From JAEUKA01 sp035328405 (lineage in GTDB: Bacteria; Myxococcota_A; Polyangia; Palsa-1104; JAEUJZ01): a DNA stretch of 64,000 nucleotides. The stretch lies in contig DAOLIT010000001.1 in NCBI GenBank assembly GCA_035328405.1, positions 84,794 to 148,793 on the forward strand, written 5' to 3'. The translations under genes were made by a program, and so were the position numbers. A model generated the notes under the pieces. It was not told the DNA's origin. It saw nothing but the letters and a program-made list of their open reading frames with translations, and did no database searches. This document shows, piece after piece, positions 55,841 through 63,457 of this stretch. The first letter of the stretch is position 1, and each line of letters begins with the position of its first letter.

Positions 55841-57145
55841 CTACCCGGCAGACTCATCAGTGTCAGCGATCCCTGACTTGAGCCTCTTTACCTCATCTTC
55901 ATAAGCATGAATGATTAAAGTACGAAGGCGCTCGAAGTCGGCCGGCGCATTAAAGTAGATCCGGCTCTTTCCGAGATTGTCAGGAGCAGACTCGACTGAA
56001 AAGCCTGGCGCATACATCGCAGCCTGCGTAGGTGCCAAACGGGTAACTACCGATTTCTTGCTACCGTTGGTGAAGACCCGCAAGAACCATCGAGTTACAA
56101 CACCGATGTTAATTCCAAAGTATGCAGTGGTATCTTTGTATTTGACTTCGGATTTCAGCGACGACTCACCACAAATGCGATTTACGATCTGGAAAATTGC
56201 CAGCTCTTCCTCCGTAGTAAGCACTCCAGAATTTCCTGAGCCATCTTTGGCCGAAGTCGCCCGCTCGGGGCCTACTACCGGCTTGGTCATTGCGTTATTC
56301 AACTCGGGCGGCTTGGTTGACTTCGGAGAAGGCGGAAGCAGAGTTGCGGTCGCTGGTTGCGGAACCGAGGGTCCAGTAGGTGTAGCGCTTGCAGGTGGCG
56401 ATGCCTCGGCAGGAGAAACCGTCTGCGGCGACAGCCCTTGCTGAAATGACTTGGTCATCAGTTCCAAGAGCGTGGTCTGCATAGCCTTCTTCACGATAGG
56501 CATAAATCTCTGGACTACAGACGGCACAAGATTCCCAGCAACAAGGTCTTTCTCTTTGATGACAAATTTAACGAAATTATCCGATGGATTCGTTAGTAAT
56601 TCTCCAATAAAAGATGAGACCTTTTCGGTCGAAATGATCTCTTCTGCATATTTGCTGACTGATTGAGAGTTGAAGGCATCCTTCGTGAATGCCTTAAGAA
56701 GTTCCGATTCGCGCTCTGTAAATGACAAAATATTAAACTCGAAAAACGGACTGCTATCCATAACGTGAGCTAATCGCAGATCTGTATAGAACCGATAGGT
56801 AACTCCATTGGTAATAATGCCAAGCCGTACGGACGGCGTTGAGTTAAAGTAAAGTGCGAGTTGCCCTTGATGATCTTCAAGAATCTCCACATCGACAGCT
56901 TTACATTCTACAAATATTGACAGCTCTCCCTTCGTGTAAAGAGCATAATCAACTCTTCTTGTGGGCTTTAATGCAAAATCAGCAAAATATTCGGGTTTGA
57001 CTTCATGAGGATTGGACATATTGAACCCGAGAACCTGGAAGAACGGCAGGATAAGAGAGTGTTTGGTCGCCTCTTCTCCGTGGATGTGATTCTTCCACTC
57101 TTTAACCTGCTCGGAGAGCTTTCGTAGATCCTCGAAGAGTCCCAT
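55841..57145 (-). CDS. HsdR N-terminal-like PD-(D/E)xK protein
   Basis: The 434-residue product starts with an HsdR_N_2-like domain: ATKHSLILPFFQVLGF, RRVDYALYTKG and IFVECKAVD, giving the D and ExK residues, then GQLALYF and LGIITNGVTYRFYTDL. No helicase motifs follow. The middle is Pro/Thr/Ser-rich (250-310) and the last 120 residues form an unrecognised domain (RFNA-like ligand domain, with WFLRVFTNG and YAPGFSVE). The local sequence is lower in GC than the flanks. The product probably nicks or cuts nucleic acid in defence against foreign DNA, with the C-terminus as a sensor. Confidence 0.78.
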   Translation of the reverse strand: MGLFEDLRKLSEQVKEWKNHIHGEEATKHSLILPFFQVLGFNMSNPHEVKPEYFADFALKPTRRVDYALYTKGELSIFVECKAVDVEILEDHQGQLALYFNSTPSVRLGIITNGVTYRFYTDLRLAHVMDSSPFFEFNILSFTERESELLKAFTKDAFNSQSVSKYAEEIISTEKVSSFIGELLTNPSDNFVKFVIKEKDLVAGNLVPSVVQRFMPIVKKAMQTTLLELMTKSFQQGLSPQTVSPAEASPPASATPTGPSVPQPATATLLPPSPKSTKPPELNNAMTKPVVGPERATSAKDGSGNSGVLTTEEELAIFQIVNRICGESSLKSEVKYKDTTAYFGINIGVVTRWFLRVFTNGSKKSVVTRLAPTQAAMYAPGFSVESAPDNLGKSRIYFNAPADFERLRTLIIHAYEDEVKRLKSGIADTDESAG

Positions 57146-57201
57146 CGGTATCCTCGTCAGCCTGGGGGCGGCGCATGTAGTTGAGCGACAAAATGCCGCG
57201 C

Positions 57202-57711
57202 TTAACGTACCACAGCTGGCTCAGGGGTATCAAGGGCAATGGACGGACGGGTTTCCGTACCAAACCCCAACCACCCCGCCGTCACCCCGAGCACCCTCGC
57301 CAACATCTCGACAGTGTCCACCCTCGGCATCATCCCGTGGACCTCGATGTTGGCTACCGTCTGGCCGGTGAGTCCGGAGGCATTGCCGAGCGCTTGCCTG
57401 CTCAGACCCTTCGCCTTGCGCGCTTCCACGAGTCGCTGGCCCAGTCCACAGGCGGTCGGTTCCGCTTGCACCGCATCTTCCGGCCCCTCTCCGTAGGCCA
57501 ACCAGCTTGATGACACTCCGAGTGCCATTGCGTACTGCTCGACGGTGTTGATGCGCGGAAGAGCCAAGCGCCGCTCGATGGCGAACGCTGATGAGGTGGA
57601 CTTGCCGACGAAATGAGCCGCAGCGGACATGCCAAGCGCCTGCCGTCGCCTGGCCCGACGCAGGCGCTCGGGCAAACCGTAGTAGCTGGGGTTCTTGCGT
57701 CCTCTCACCAT
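57202..57711 (-). CDS. Regulator with two tandem XRE-type HTH domains
   Basis: The ATG at 57711 gives 169 residues. The first HTH unit is PERLRRARRRQALGMSAAA with INTVEQYAMALGV, the second GQRLVEARKAKGLSRQALGN with VDTVEMLARVLGV. Each unit ends in a SWLAYGEG or GWLGFGTE turn. Two different HTH domains in one chain suggest binding of a paired operator. It is encoded upstream of the two nuclease genes and 293 bp from a divergent gene, so it may control both directions. That 293-bp gap (57712-58004) contains no other gene. Confidence 0.85.
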   Translation of the reverse strand: MVRGRKNPSYYGLPERLRRARRRQALGMSAAAHFVGKSTSSAFAIERRLALPRINTVEQYAMALGVSSSWLAYGEGPEDAVQAEPTACGLGQRLVEARKAKGLSRQALGNASGLTGQTVANIEVHGMMPRVDTVEMLARVLGVTAGWLGFGTETRPSIALDTPEPAVVR

Positions 57712-58004
57712 GCTCAGGACATAACAAGTGAGAGACAGAAAGCTCAAGTTCGTCACAAGATTACATCGTGAATCATTCGTTTTTCTTGATGAGCTAGACA
57801 AAGCTTGGTATTGAGCAGATCGCCACTCGACTTCGGGCAAGAAGGAATCGACCAAGCGAGGCGGCCAGGAGGACTTGTCACACCAGGCTGAACTGCCACC
57901 CTCGATAATGAGGGTTTTGCATTGACCGAGGCTCGACGGGCGGCAACCCGTCGGCCCCGTAGCACGCCTTGGTGTTAGAGCACCTCGGCGCACCGGGAGG
58001 CATC

Positions 58005-58460
58005 ATGCCATCTGCGCGTTCTGTTGTCGTTCGTAACCAGAAACCCAAGTCCAGCACCCAATCCGGCCAAGCACGCCCTCGACGAGAAAGGACGACTTGC
58101 GGCGTGACGCGCGACTCCGCCGTGATCGATGATGGACTCACAACCGAAGCAAGCCTCTGCGAATGGACTGCGTGGTTTGCGCGCTTCCATACCGACCCCA
58201 GCGAGCTGTATGTCCCGCTTGCGCTGCGCACTGTCGATTGCGTGGTCACAGTTCACGCCGTCGGAAAACAGCCAGTGTCACGCACGCTACGCTGCATCCG
58301 TGAAGTCGCCAAGTTCAACGGAGCCAAGGGCGTTCGCTGGTCCCTCATCATCTGGATTCCGGGTCTTCCCAGCGTGCAGCTCCAGCGCTACGCCACACTT
58401 GATGCCGCGATGACCGCAATGGACTCACCGCCCGCGCCTCTCGCCTTCCTTCCGAAGTAG
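58005..58460 (+). CDS. Element-encoded protein of unknown function
   Basis: The ATG at 58005 follows GGGAGGC and gives 151 residues. The first 50 are basic and disordered, the rest is a small folded domain (LYVPLALRTVDCVVTVHAVG, GVRWSLIIWIPGLPSVQLQR). No family is recognised. It runs in the direction of the 506-residue gene, 121 bp upstream of it, and away from the HTH gene. Confidence 0.55.
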   Translation: MPSARSVVVRNQKPKSSTQSGQARPRRERTTCGVTRDSAVIDDGLTTEASLCEWTAWFARFHTDPSELYVPLALRTVDCVVTVHAVGKQPVSRTLRCIREVAKFNGAKGVRWSLIIWIPGLPSVQLQRYATLDAAMTAMDSPPAPLAFLPK

Positions 58461-58581
58461 TCACAGCACAGCCCCCCTCATCGCGAGCATTGGCCCAGCC
58501 AGATCCCCTCGCTCCGACCTACCCATCCGTGACAATCCATGCGCGGACACACCTACACCGCTGTGGAGTTACTGTGACAAG

Positions 58582-60102
58582 ATGGGCAAATCCGAACCGC
58601 GAAAATGCTTGATGTGTCCCAATCTGATTCCGGAAGGCAGCAAGTCGAGCCGACAGACGTGCAGCGCCAGATGTCGCAAGAAGAAGTCTCGGGACGGAGT
58701 GCCGGAAGGCGAAGTCGTATCACAGCAGAAGAGGAGCAAGCGGAGTGGGAACTCCAAGGCTACCAAGTCACGAGCGTCGTCCTCTCGCGTGAGCAGCCCC
58801 GAGTCCGTTACGTCAAACGAACGGTTGGGGGCGGCGACAGAGCAACAACTCGCGACAGACCAGCAGACCTGCCGGTGTCCGCTCTGCCCGATGGACAACT
58901 CCTGGCGTGTAGACTTGCGCCTGCAAGTGCAGTCACAGGTTCCCAATGACGCGGTGGGGTATCGCCTCGTGCTGCCGGGGCGTCTCGAAACAGACAAGCC
59001 CACGCTGATTCCAAAGCGAACACGACTCAATGACACTCCGTTCTATAGCCTGAGTCCGTTCGAGTACCCTGATGATCTCCGGCTGCGTGATGGTCGTCGG
59101 TATCGCATCGTCTGGATCGATTCCCAAGGGAATCGCATGCGCCTGCGGCCAGAACAATTCGTGCCAGGGATTGTGTACTCGGTCGGTCCGGCCTCCTTCC
59201 TGAGCGATTCCCAAGAGCCGTCCCAATCTATGGAGCAAGCTGTGATCGCGGCGTCCGTAGCCGAGTGCGAGGTACACTCTGCGGTCTCGCAGCCAGCCGC
59301 CGCCGAAACTGTGACTGACCCGGTGAATTCTGTCACGAGTTCACCTTCAGTCTGCACCGATGTTGCCGAGGCTCCGGCGCTGGTGATAGACACACCGCCC
59401 ACAGTTCCTGCTCAGACAGAATCACTGTCAGAAGTCACAGAAGCGGCGGAGAAGGCTGGAGAGGTCACGAGTTCTCCCCAACCGCCACAAGTAGCGCCGC
59501 TGGTTCCTGATCCAAAAAACTCACAAGAAGAAGTAGGGCTCGATCCTCAGGAAGAGTGGGAGAAGCTGCTGTCGCGATTTCATGCCATGAGCAGAGAGAT
59601 CAACGAGCTTTTGGTCGCCTTTGTGATGCAGCCAGAGTACATGATACAGCTCATTTACGAGGAGAAGCTTGCCGACGCGAAGGCCCGAGGACTTCCGATT
59701 CCGAAGCAGCCGAGAACGCATCTCCCGCAGAGAGAGTCTGACGCGATTCATGGTACGTTGAACAAGCCATTTCTCCCGTCGTATTTCTTCCCTCTTTGCA
59801 ATGCCGCATTCGCACATGTCAGGCGATTTGGGACAGACCAACTCGCGACACTTCCGGTGCCAGGGTTCCCCCTTACCTTGGAGATGCAGCGACGGATGGA
59901 GAAACTGTTCAACCACCCAGCAAAGCGAGCCTATCTCCAATACTGTCTCGATTGGCAAACCGCCGCTCTTGATGACGACGATCCTCCAAGCGAGCCCAAA
60001 GTGAACCTGAGCGCGAAGGAATGCCGTGAGTTCATCACCATGATGCAGGACATGCGCTACGTCTCTCTGTTCAAGAAGCTGACCAAGGCAAGTGCATCAT
60101 AG
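58582..60102 (+). CDS. Cys-cluster protein of the integrative element, unrecognised
   Basis: The 506-residue product begins with KCLMCPNLIPEG and SRQTCSARCRKKKSR, four Cys with zinc-finger spacing found in plasmid and recombination-associated proteins. A second CRCPLCPMD occurs near residue 98. The middle (230-320) is Ser/Thr/Glu-rich and disordered. The C-terminal third has mixed helices (EEWEKLLSRFHAMSREINEL, PLTLEMQRRMEKLFNHPAK) ending in a short helix. The gene converges on the recombinase gene, 27 bp away. A role as recombination directionality factor or DNA-binding scaffold is possible but not shown. Confidence 0.6.
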   Translation: MGKSEPRKCLMCPNLIPEGSKSSRQTCSARCRKKKSRDGVPEGEVVSQQKRSKRSGNSKATKSRASSSRVSSPESVTSNERLGAATEQQLATDQQTCRCPLCPMDNSWRVDLRLQVQSQVPNDAVGYRLVLPGRLETDKPTLIPKRTRLNDTPFYSLSPFEYPDDLRLRDGRRYRIVWIDSQGNRMRLRPEQFVPGIVYSVGPASFLSDSQEPSQSMEQAVIAASVAECEVHSAVSQPAAAETVTDPVNSVTSSPSVCTDVAEAPALVIDTPPTVPAQTESLSEVTEAAEKAGEVTSSPQPPQVAPLVPDPKNSQEEVGLDPQEEWEKLLSRFHAMSREINELLVAFVMQPEYMIQLIYEEKLADAKARGLPIPKQPRTHLPQRESDAIHGTLNKPFLPSYFFPLCNAAFAHVRRFGTDQLATLPVPGFPLTLEMQRRMEKLFNHPAKRAYLQYCLDWQTAALDDDDPPSEPKVNLSAKECREFITMMQDMRYVSLFKKLTKASAS

Positions 60103-60129
60103 CTCACCGTCGAATGTACCAGGCTCCTG

Positions 60130-61158
60130 TCACACTTGCGAAGCCTGTCTGGCCATCATGTTTTCTCGGTAGGTCACACGCTGACGCGATGCTTCGATCA
60201 GGAATCTCTCGCTCTCCGAATCAAGAAGCACTCCTTCAATGACCCACCGCACAGTCCCTCTGAATCCCTGCGGAGGACGAAACATGTGCATTCGACGTAC
60301 CGCCAGCACTCCTTCGGCGGCTTCCTCATCAATCGTTCTCGTCGCTGTCACAGGACGGTCACGCACGATCGGGCGGCGACCCTGCCGCCAAGCTGCGTAC
60401 CGATCACGCATAACGACTTCTTCAAGGATCTGACGGAACAGATCGCTCTGTCTGAGATCGTGCGCAGCGCCCGCTGCGGTCAGATTCCCACTCGGCAGAA
60501 TCAGCGAGAGCACACGGCTGGTGAGTCGTTCGATCTGTTCTGCATCCTCCCTCCTGTGACGAAGCAGCTGCTCACGCTCGGTCAACATGAGGTCCAGTCG
60601 TTGCTGCAAGCCAGATCTGGACTCGCCGGATGGTGTCACAGCAGAGGTTATCTGTCCGTTTCCTTGCGTGGCACAGAGCACTTGCTGGAGCAAGCTCTCT
60701 TGCTCCACCTTGGTGCGGTCGCTGATGGCCTCCCGTTCCCACTGCGCAACGGAGGTCAGCACGTTCAGGATCAGCTTCCCACTCGCCGAGCGCGTATCAA
60801 TGGAATCGGTCACAGAGAGCAGCGACCACGGCTTCCCTTCACTAAAGTAGTTCTCACAGAGAAATCCGAGATCCTTCACACTCCGCGTCAGTCGATCCAA
60901 TTTCACGACGACCAACGCCTCTGCCTGCCCATTCCGAAGCATCTTTAGAGCCCGCTGAAGCCCCGGTCGGTCAATCGACTTCGCAGACACTCCCTCATCC
61001 GCGATGATCTCCACCAAGTGAATGTCCTGCGCCGTGCAGTGCGCCGCCAGCTTGATCTTCTGCGCGTCGAGACTCACTCCTTCAACGGACTGCTGCTCTG
61101 TACTCACCCGCACGTAACCAATCGCCCGCACTACCTGCGGCTTCATCCCCTTAGACAT
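60130..61158 (-). CDS. Serine recombinase with intact active site
   Basis: The ATG at 61158 gives 342 residues. Residues 10-155 form a resolvase/integrase catalytic domain: GYVRVSTEQQ with Arg17 and Ser19, VSLDAQ, DEGVSAKSIDRPGL and KLDRLTR with Asp88, Arg89 and Arg92. A long helix follows at LNVLTSVAQWEREAISDRT, as in large serine recombinases. The C-terminal part is about 190 residues with a coiled-coil stretch (MLTEREQLLRHRREDAEQ) and no clear zinc ribbon. It is the likely enzyme for moving the element. It overlaps the upstream recombinase-like gene by 8 bp. Confidence 0.9.
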   Translation of the reverse strand: MSKGMKPQVVRAIGYVRVSTEQQSVEGVSLDAQKIKLAAHCTAQDIHLVEIIADEGVSAKSIDRPGLQRALKMLRNGQAEALVVVKLDRLTRSVKDLGFLCENYFSEGKPWSLLSVTDSIDTRSASGKLILNVLTSVAQWEREAISDRTKVEQESLLQQVLCATQGNGQITSAVTPSGESRSGLQQRLDLMLTEREQLLRHRREDAEQIERLTSRVLSLILPSGNLTAAGAAHDLRQSDLFRQILEEVVMRDRYAAWRQGRRPIVRDRPVTATRTIDEEAAEGVLAVRRMHMFRPPQGFRGTVRWVIEGVLLDSESERFLIEASRQRVTYRENMMARQASQV

Positions 61159-61594
61159 GTCGCTCCCCCATTGACAGGTATTCCGTGCTCCGCTTCCGAC
61201 TCCCAATCTTCAGTCTGCGCAGTCCGTCAGGAGTTCGTGAATCTAGCCGTTCGACGACGGAAATCAACCCCCAACAGATAGCAGGTGGTGAATCAGGCAT
61301 CATCGTAGCGAGTGATTCCAGATCCACTATGCCCAACCGATGCAGACTCTCAACGATCAACAGCGAGGCTTGTCCCGCTTGAAGCCTCTTCATCGCTGTG
61401 AGTAGTCCGCTGCGCATCCCAGAGTCCCCCGCAGAGTCGTAGTCGAAATACATCGCCACGATCTCTGCTTCATGAATCCTCGCATAACGCAGAATCGCTT
61501 GTCTCTGTATGCGTAGACTCTCCTCCCGCTTCCGCTGACTACCACTCGCTACGAGTAGGTATCCGATCGCCCGTTTTCCGACGTGATCCGCCAT
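61151..61594 (-). CDS. Recombinase-like protein lacking catalytic Ser and one Arg
   Basis: The 147-residue product follows the serine recombinase domain pattern: IGYLLVASGSQ, ESLRIQRQAILRYARIHEAE, DYDSAGDSGMRSGLLTAM and LLIVESLHRLGIVD. At the positions of the nucleophile motif (R-V-S-T in its partner) it has L14-V-A16-S17, and the LDRLTR motif reads L-H85-R86-L-G-I89. It has no C-terminal DNA-binding region. Its end overlaps the start of the active recombinase (ATGTCTAA shared), which strongly suggests co-expression. It may be a non-catalytic subunit or a decaying copy. Confidence 0.85.
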   Translation of the reverse strand: MADHVGKRAIGYLLVASGSQRKREESLRIQRQAILRYARIHEAEIVAMYFDYDSAGDSGMRSGLLTAMKRLQAGQASLLIVESLHRLGIVDLESLATMMPDSPPAICWGLISVVERLDSRTPDGLRRLKIGSRKRSTEYLSMGERHV

Positions 61595-61617
61595 GGTCTC
61601 CCTCAGTATGGGAGGCG

Positions 61618-62130
61618 TTGTACGCAGGAATTGGGAACCTCATCGACTCCTCTGCATGCACGGTTTCCAAAAAACCGAGTACGGAAACGCCGCTGCATGC
61701 AGTGGTCTATTCGATGATTCCATCCAGCCGATGCATTGCGCATGTTCACTCATCCAATGCGGCTGTTCTATCCAGATTGGCCTTGAAACGGTCGGGAAGG
61801 CCGAAACAAGTTGTCCTGGGAGTTTCGGGATATTCGTATTTAAAGGCGTTTCAAAATGGAAAGGACGGAAAAGGTCGTCTTTTTGTCCCCATTTTTGATG
61901 ATCATCTGCCATGGCCAGAGCTTGTTACCCTGGTGTCTGCGTATCTCGAAAAGCATCCATCGTGCTTGTCCTTCATTCTGGATGGTCACGGTCAATTTAC
62001 ATGGGGTCGCGACCTCGAGGAAACGCAGCGGCATACCGAGTCCTTGGAGCAGGTCTTGGAAATGGAAAAGTTGCGTCTCTTGCTGGATTCTACGGAGTCG
62101 CTAGACCTCTACCGCTGTGATGCAAAATAG
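61618..62130 (+). pseudogene. mtnB: 3' part of the MtnB-like class II aldolase gene
   Basis: The host sequence starts at 61641; the open frame itself starts at an ATG (61618) inside the element, so a fused short product could still be made. Sequence KKPSTETPLHAVVYSM is followed by AHVHSSNAAVLSRL (His-x-His zinc ligands), IFDDHLPWPELV and LDGHGQFTWGRD with the third zinc His, all expected of class II aldolases and MtnB. Together with 54057-54430 it makes one 287-residue protein without change of frame. The stop is at 62128-62130. Confidence 0.85.
61633..61640 (+). repeat. Right copy of 8-bp direct repeat flanking the insertion (attR-like)
   Basis: GGGAACCT here is followed by CATCGACTCC, which continues the MtnB frame in the 3' fragment. 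Confidence 0.8.
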
Positions 62131-62167
62131 AGGTTCCCAGGCCCGCGCTTTGGGATAAGCTCCCCAG

Positions 62168-63457
62168 ATGGCGACTGATTTTTCACGACCGGCCATTCGC
62201 AGACAGCTTCAAGAGGTGTTTCGCACGGCAGCGGACCTGGACACCTTCCTGGTGGACTACTTTCCGGGGGTTTCCCGGCGGCTGAGTTCCGGTATGTCTC
62301 GCACGGAGCGTGAAAGCCTTCTTTTGCAGCTACACGACCCACATGAAATCGTGTCCGCCATCGACCGAGCCGAGGCCGCAAACCGGGCAGCGGATCGGAC
62401 GCACTCCCAAACTCAACAGAAAGGGACAAGCCCGATTGTTGGAAAACCGGAAGTGCCGTCATCGCAACCTGCCGTTCCGCCTGGGCGTCCATTCGCTCTT
62501 CCCAAGACCTGTTTTTTGCATGTGTCGGATGTGCATTTTGCGTCGAAACGGCAGGTCAACACGTTCCTGGATTTGCTGGAAGCAGACCTTTCGCAGCTCA
62601 AAGACGAGGTTCCCACGCTGCATGGAATCGTGGTGTCGGGGGATCTGACGCAGACAGCCGACCACGGGGAATTTCAGGCTGCACAAGGGTTTCTGGATGA
62701 GATCTGCGAAACGTACAAACTGGGGCCCAAACAGCTTGTGATCGTACCGGGAAACCATGACGGAAGCTGGAGAGTTTCTGAGGCTGCGTACGCAATCGCT
62801 GCTGCACCGGCGACACCCGATGCAGAGAAGTATCGCCAGCGGTTTTTGGCCTTTGCAGACTTCTACCAAGAGACCACGACCCAGCCCTATCCGCTCGATT
62901 TTGAGCGACAGGCGACCCTGCATGAATTCAAGGAACAGAAGGTGCTCTTTTTGGGGCTGAACTCGGCGTGGGAATGCGATCATCTGGAAAAGAACAGGGG
63001 GCGCGCTTCGATCCATCAAGAGGCGCTGTCTGTGGCACTCCGTTCGATTCGGCGGGAGCCAGCGTATGCAGAGTGGCTCAAGATCGCCGTGTTTCACCAT
63101 CCCATTCAGAGCGACGGCGAAGACCGCATCAAAAACACAGGCTTCCTGGACAGGCTGGCGGTGGCGGGGTTTCGGTTGGCGCTGCACGGACACATGCACA
63201 GCGCGCAGATCCAACGGCATTCCTATGATGTGACTGCGGACGGAAGGAAGCTCCAAATCCTCAGCGCGGGGACGTTCGGGGCACCGACCCATGAATGGCG
63301 GGCAGGAATTCCTTTGCAATACCAAATCCTGGTGTTCGAGGGCGCGCAACTCAGGGTGATTTCGCGATGTCGGGAAAACCCAGATGGACCTTGGCGCGCC
63401 GACGGTCGCTGGGTAAGCGGCAACCGAGCAACCGACCGCCTCCTGATCGACCTGTAG
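62168..63457 (+). CDS. Calcineurin-like phosphoesterase with effector-associated-type N-terminus
   Basis: The 429-residue product begins with a helical domain (about residues 8-65) reading QLQEVFRTAADLDTFLVDYF, PGVSRRL and SSGMSRTERESLLLQL. This FPxVxRRxSSGMxR pattern resembles adaptor domains of bacterial immunity and death pathways. A linker rich in Pro and Ser follows, then a metallophosphoesterase with HVSDVHFA, VSGDLTQTADHGE, VPGNHDGS, VFHHP and LHGHMHSAQ, five metal-binding motifs in order. It lies 37 bp after the mtnB fragment. Its N-terminal domain could be a partner-recruiting handle, so it may be an effector. Confidence 0.8.
   Translation: MATDFSRPAIRRQLQEVFRTAADLDTFLVDYFPGVSRRLSSGMSRTERESLLLQLHDPHEIVSAIDRAEAANRAADRTHSQTQQKGTSPIVGKPEVPSSQPAVPPGRPFALPKTCFLHVSDVHFASKRQVNTFLDLLEADLSQLKDEVPTLHGIVVSGDLTQTADHGEFQAAQGFLDEICETYKLGPKQLVIVPGNHDGSWRVSEAAYAIAAAPATPDAEKYRQRFLAFADFYQETTTQPYPLDFERQATLHEFKEQKVLFLGLNSAWECDHLEKNRGRASIHQEALSVALRSIRREPAYAEWLKIAVFHHPIQSDGEDRIKNTGFLDRLAVAGFRLALHGHMHSAQIQRHSYDVTADGRKLQILSAGTFGAPTHEWRAGIPLQYQILVFEGAQLRVISRCRENPDGPWRADGRWVSGNRATDRLLIDL

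Larger units (their letters stand above)
54431..61640. mobile_element. 7.2-kb integrative element carrying serine recombinase pair and two nucleases
   Basis: The element lies inside the mtnB-like gene between two GGGAACCT copies. From left to right it contains a 191-bp end, a DUF1016-like nuclease, an HsdR_N-like nuclease, a double HTH regulator (all minus), two plus-strand genes of unknown function, and at the right end a serine recombinase and a recombinase-like protein on the minus strand, 39 bp from the right repeat. Serine recombinases commonly sit next to an attachment site. No conjugation, replication or capsid genes are visible, so it would need to be mobilised by others. No inverted terminal repeat was found. 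Confidence 0.8.

Noticed and set aside
54423..61640. Insertion-sequence transposition as the cause of the mtnB split
   Set aside because: No transposase or terminal inverted repeats were seen. The 8-bp repeat would suit an IS duplication, but recombinase genes at the right end favour site-specific integration.
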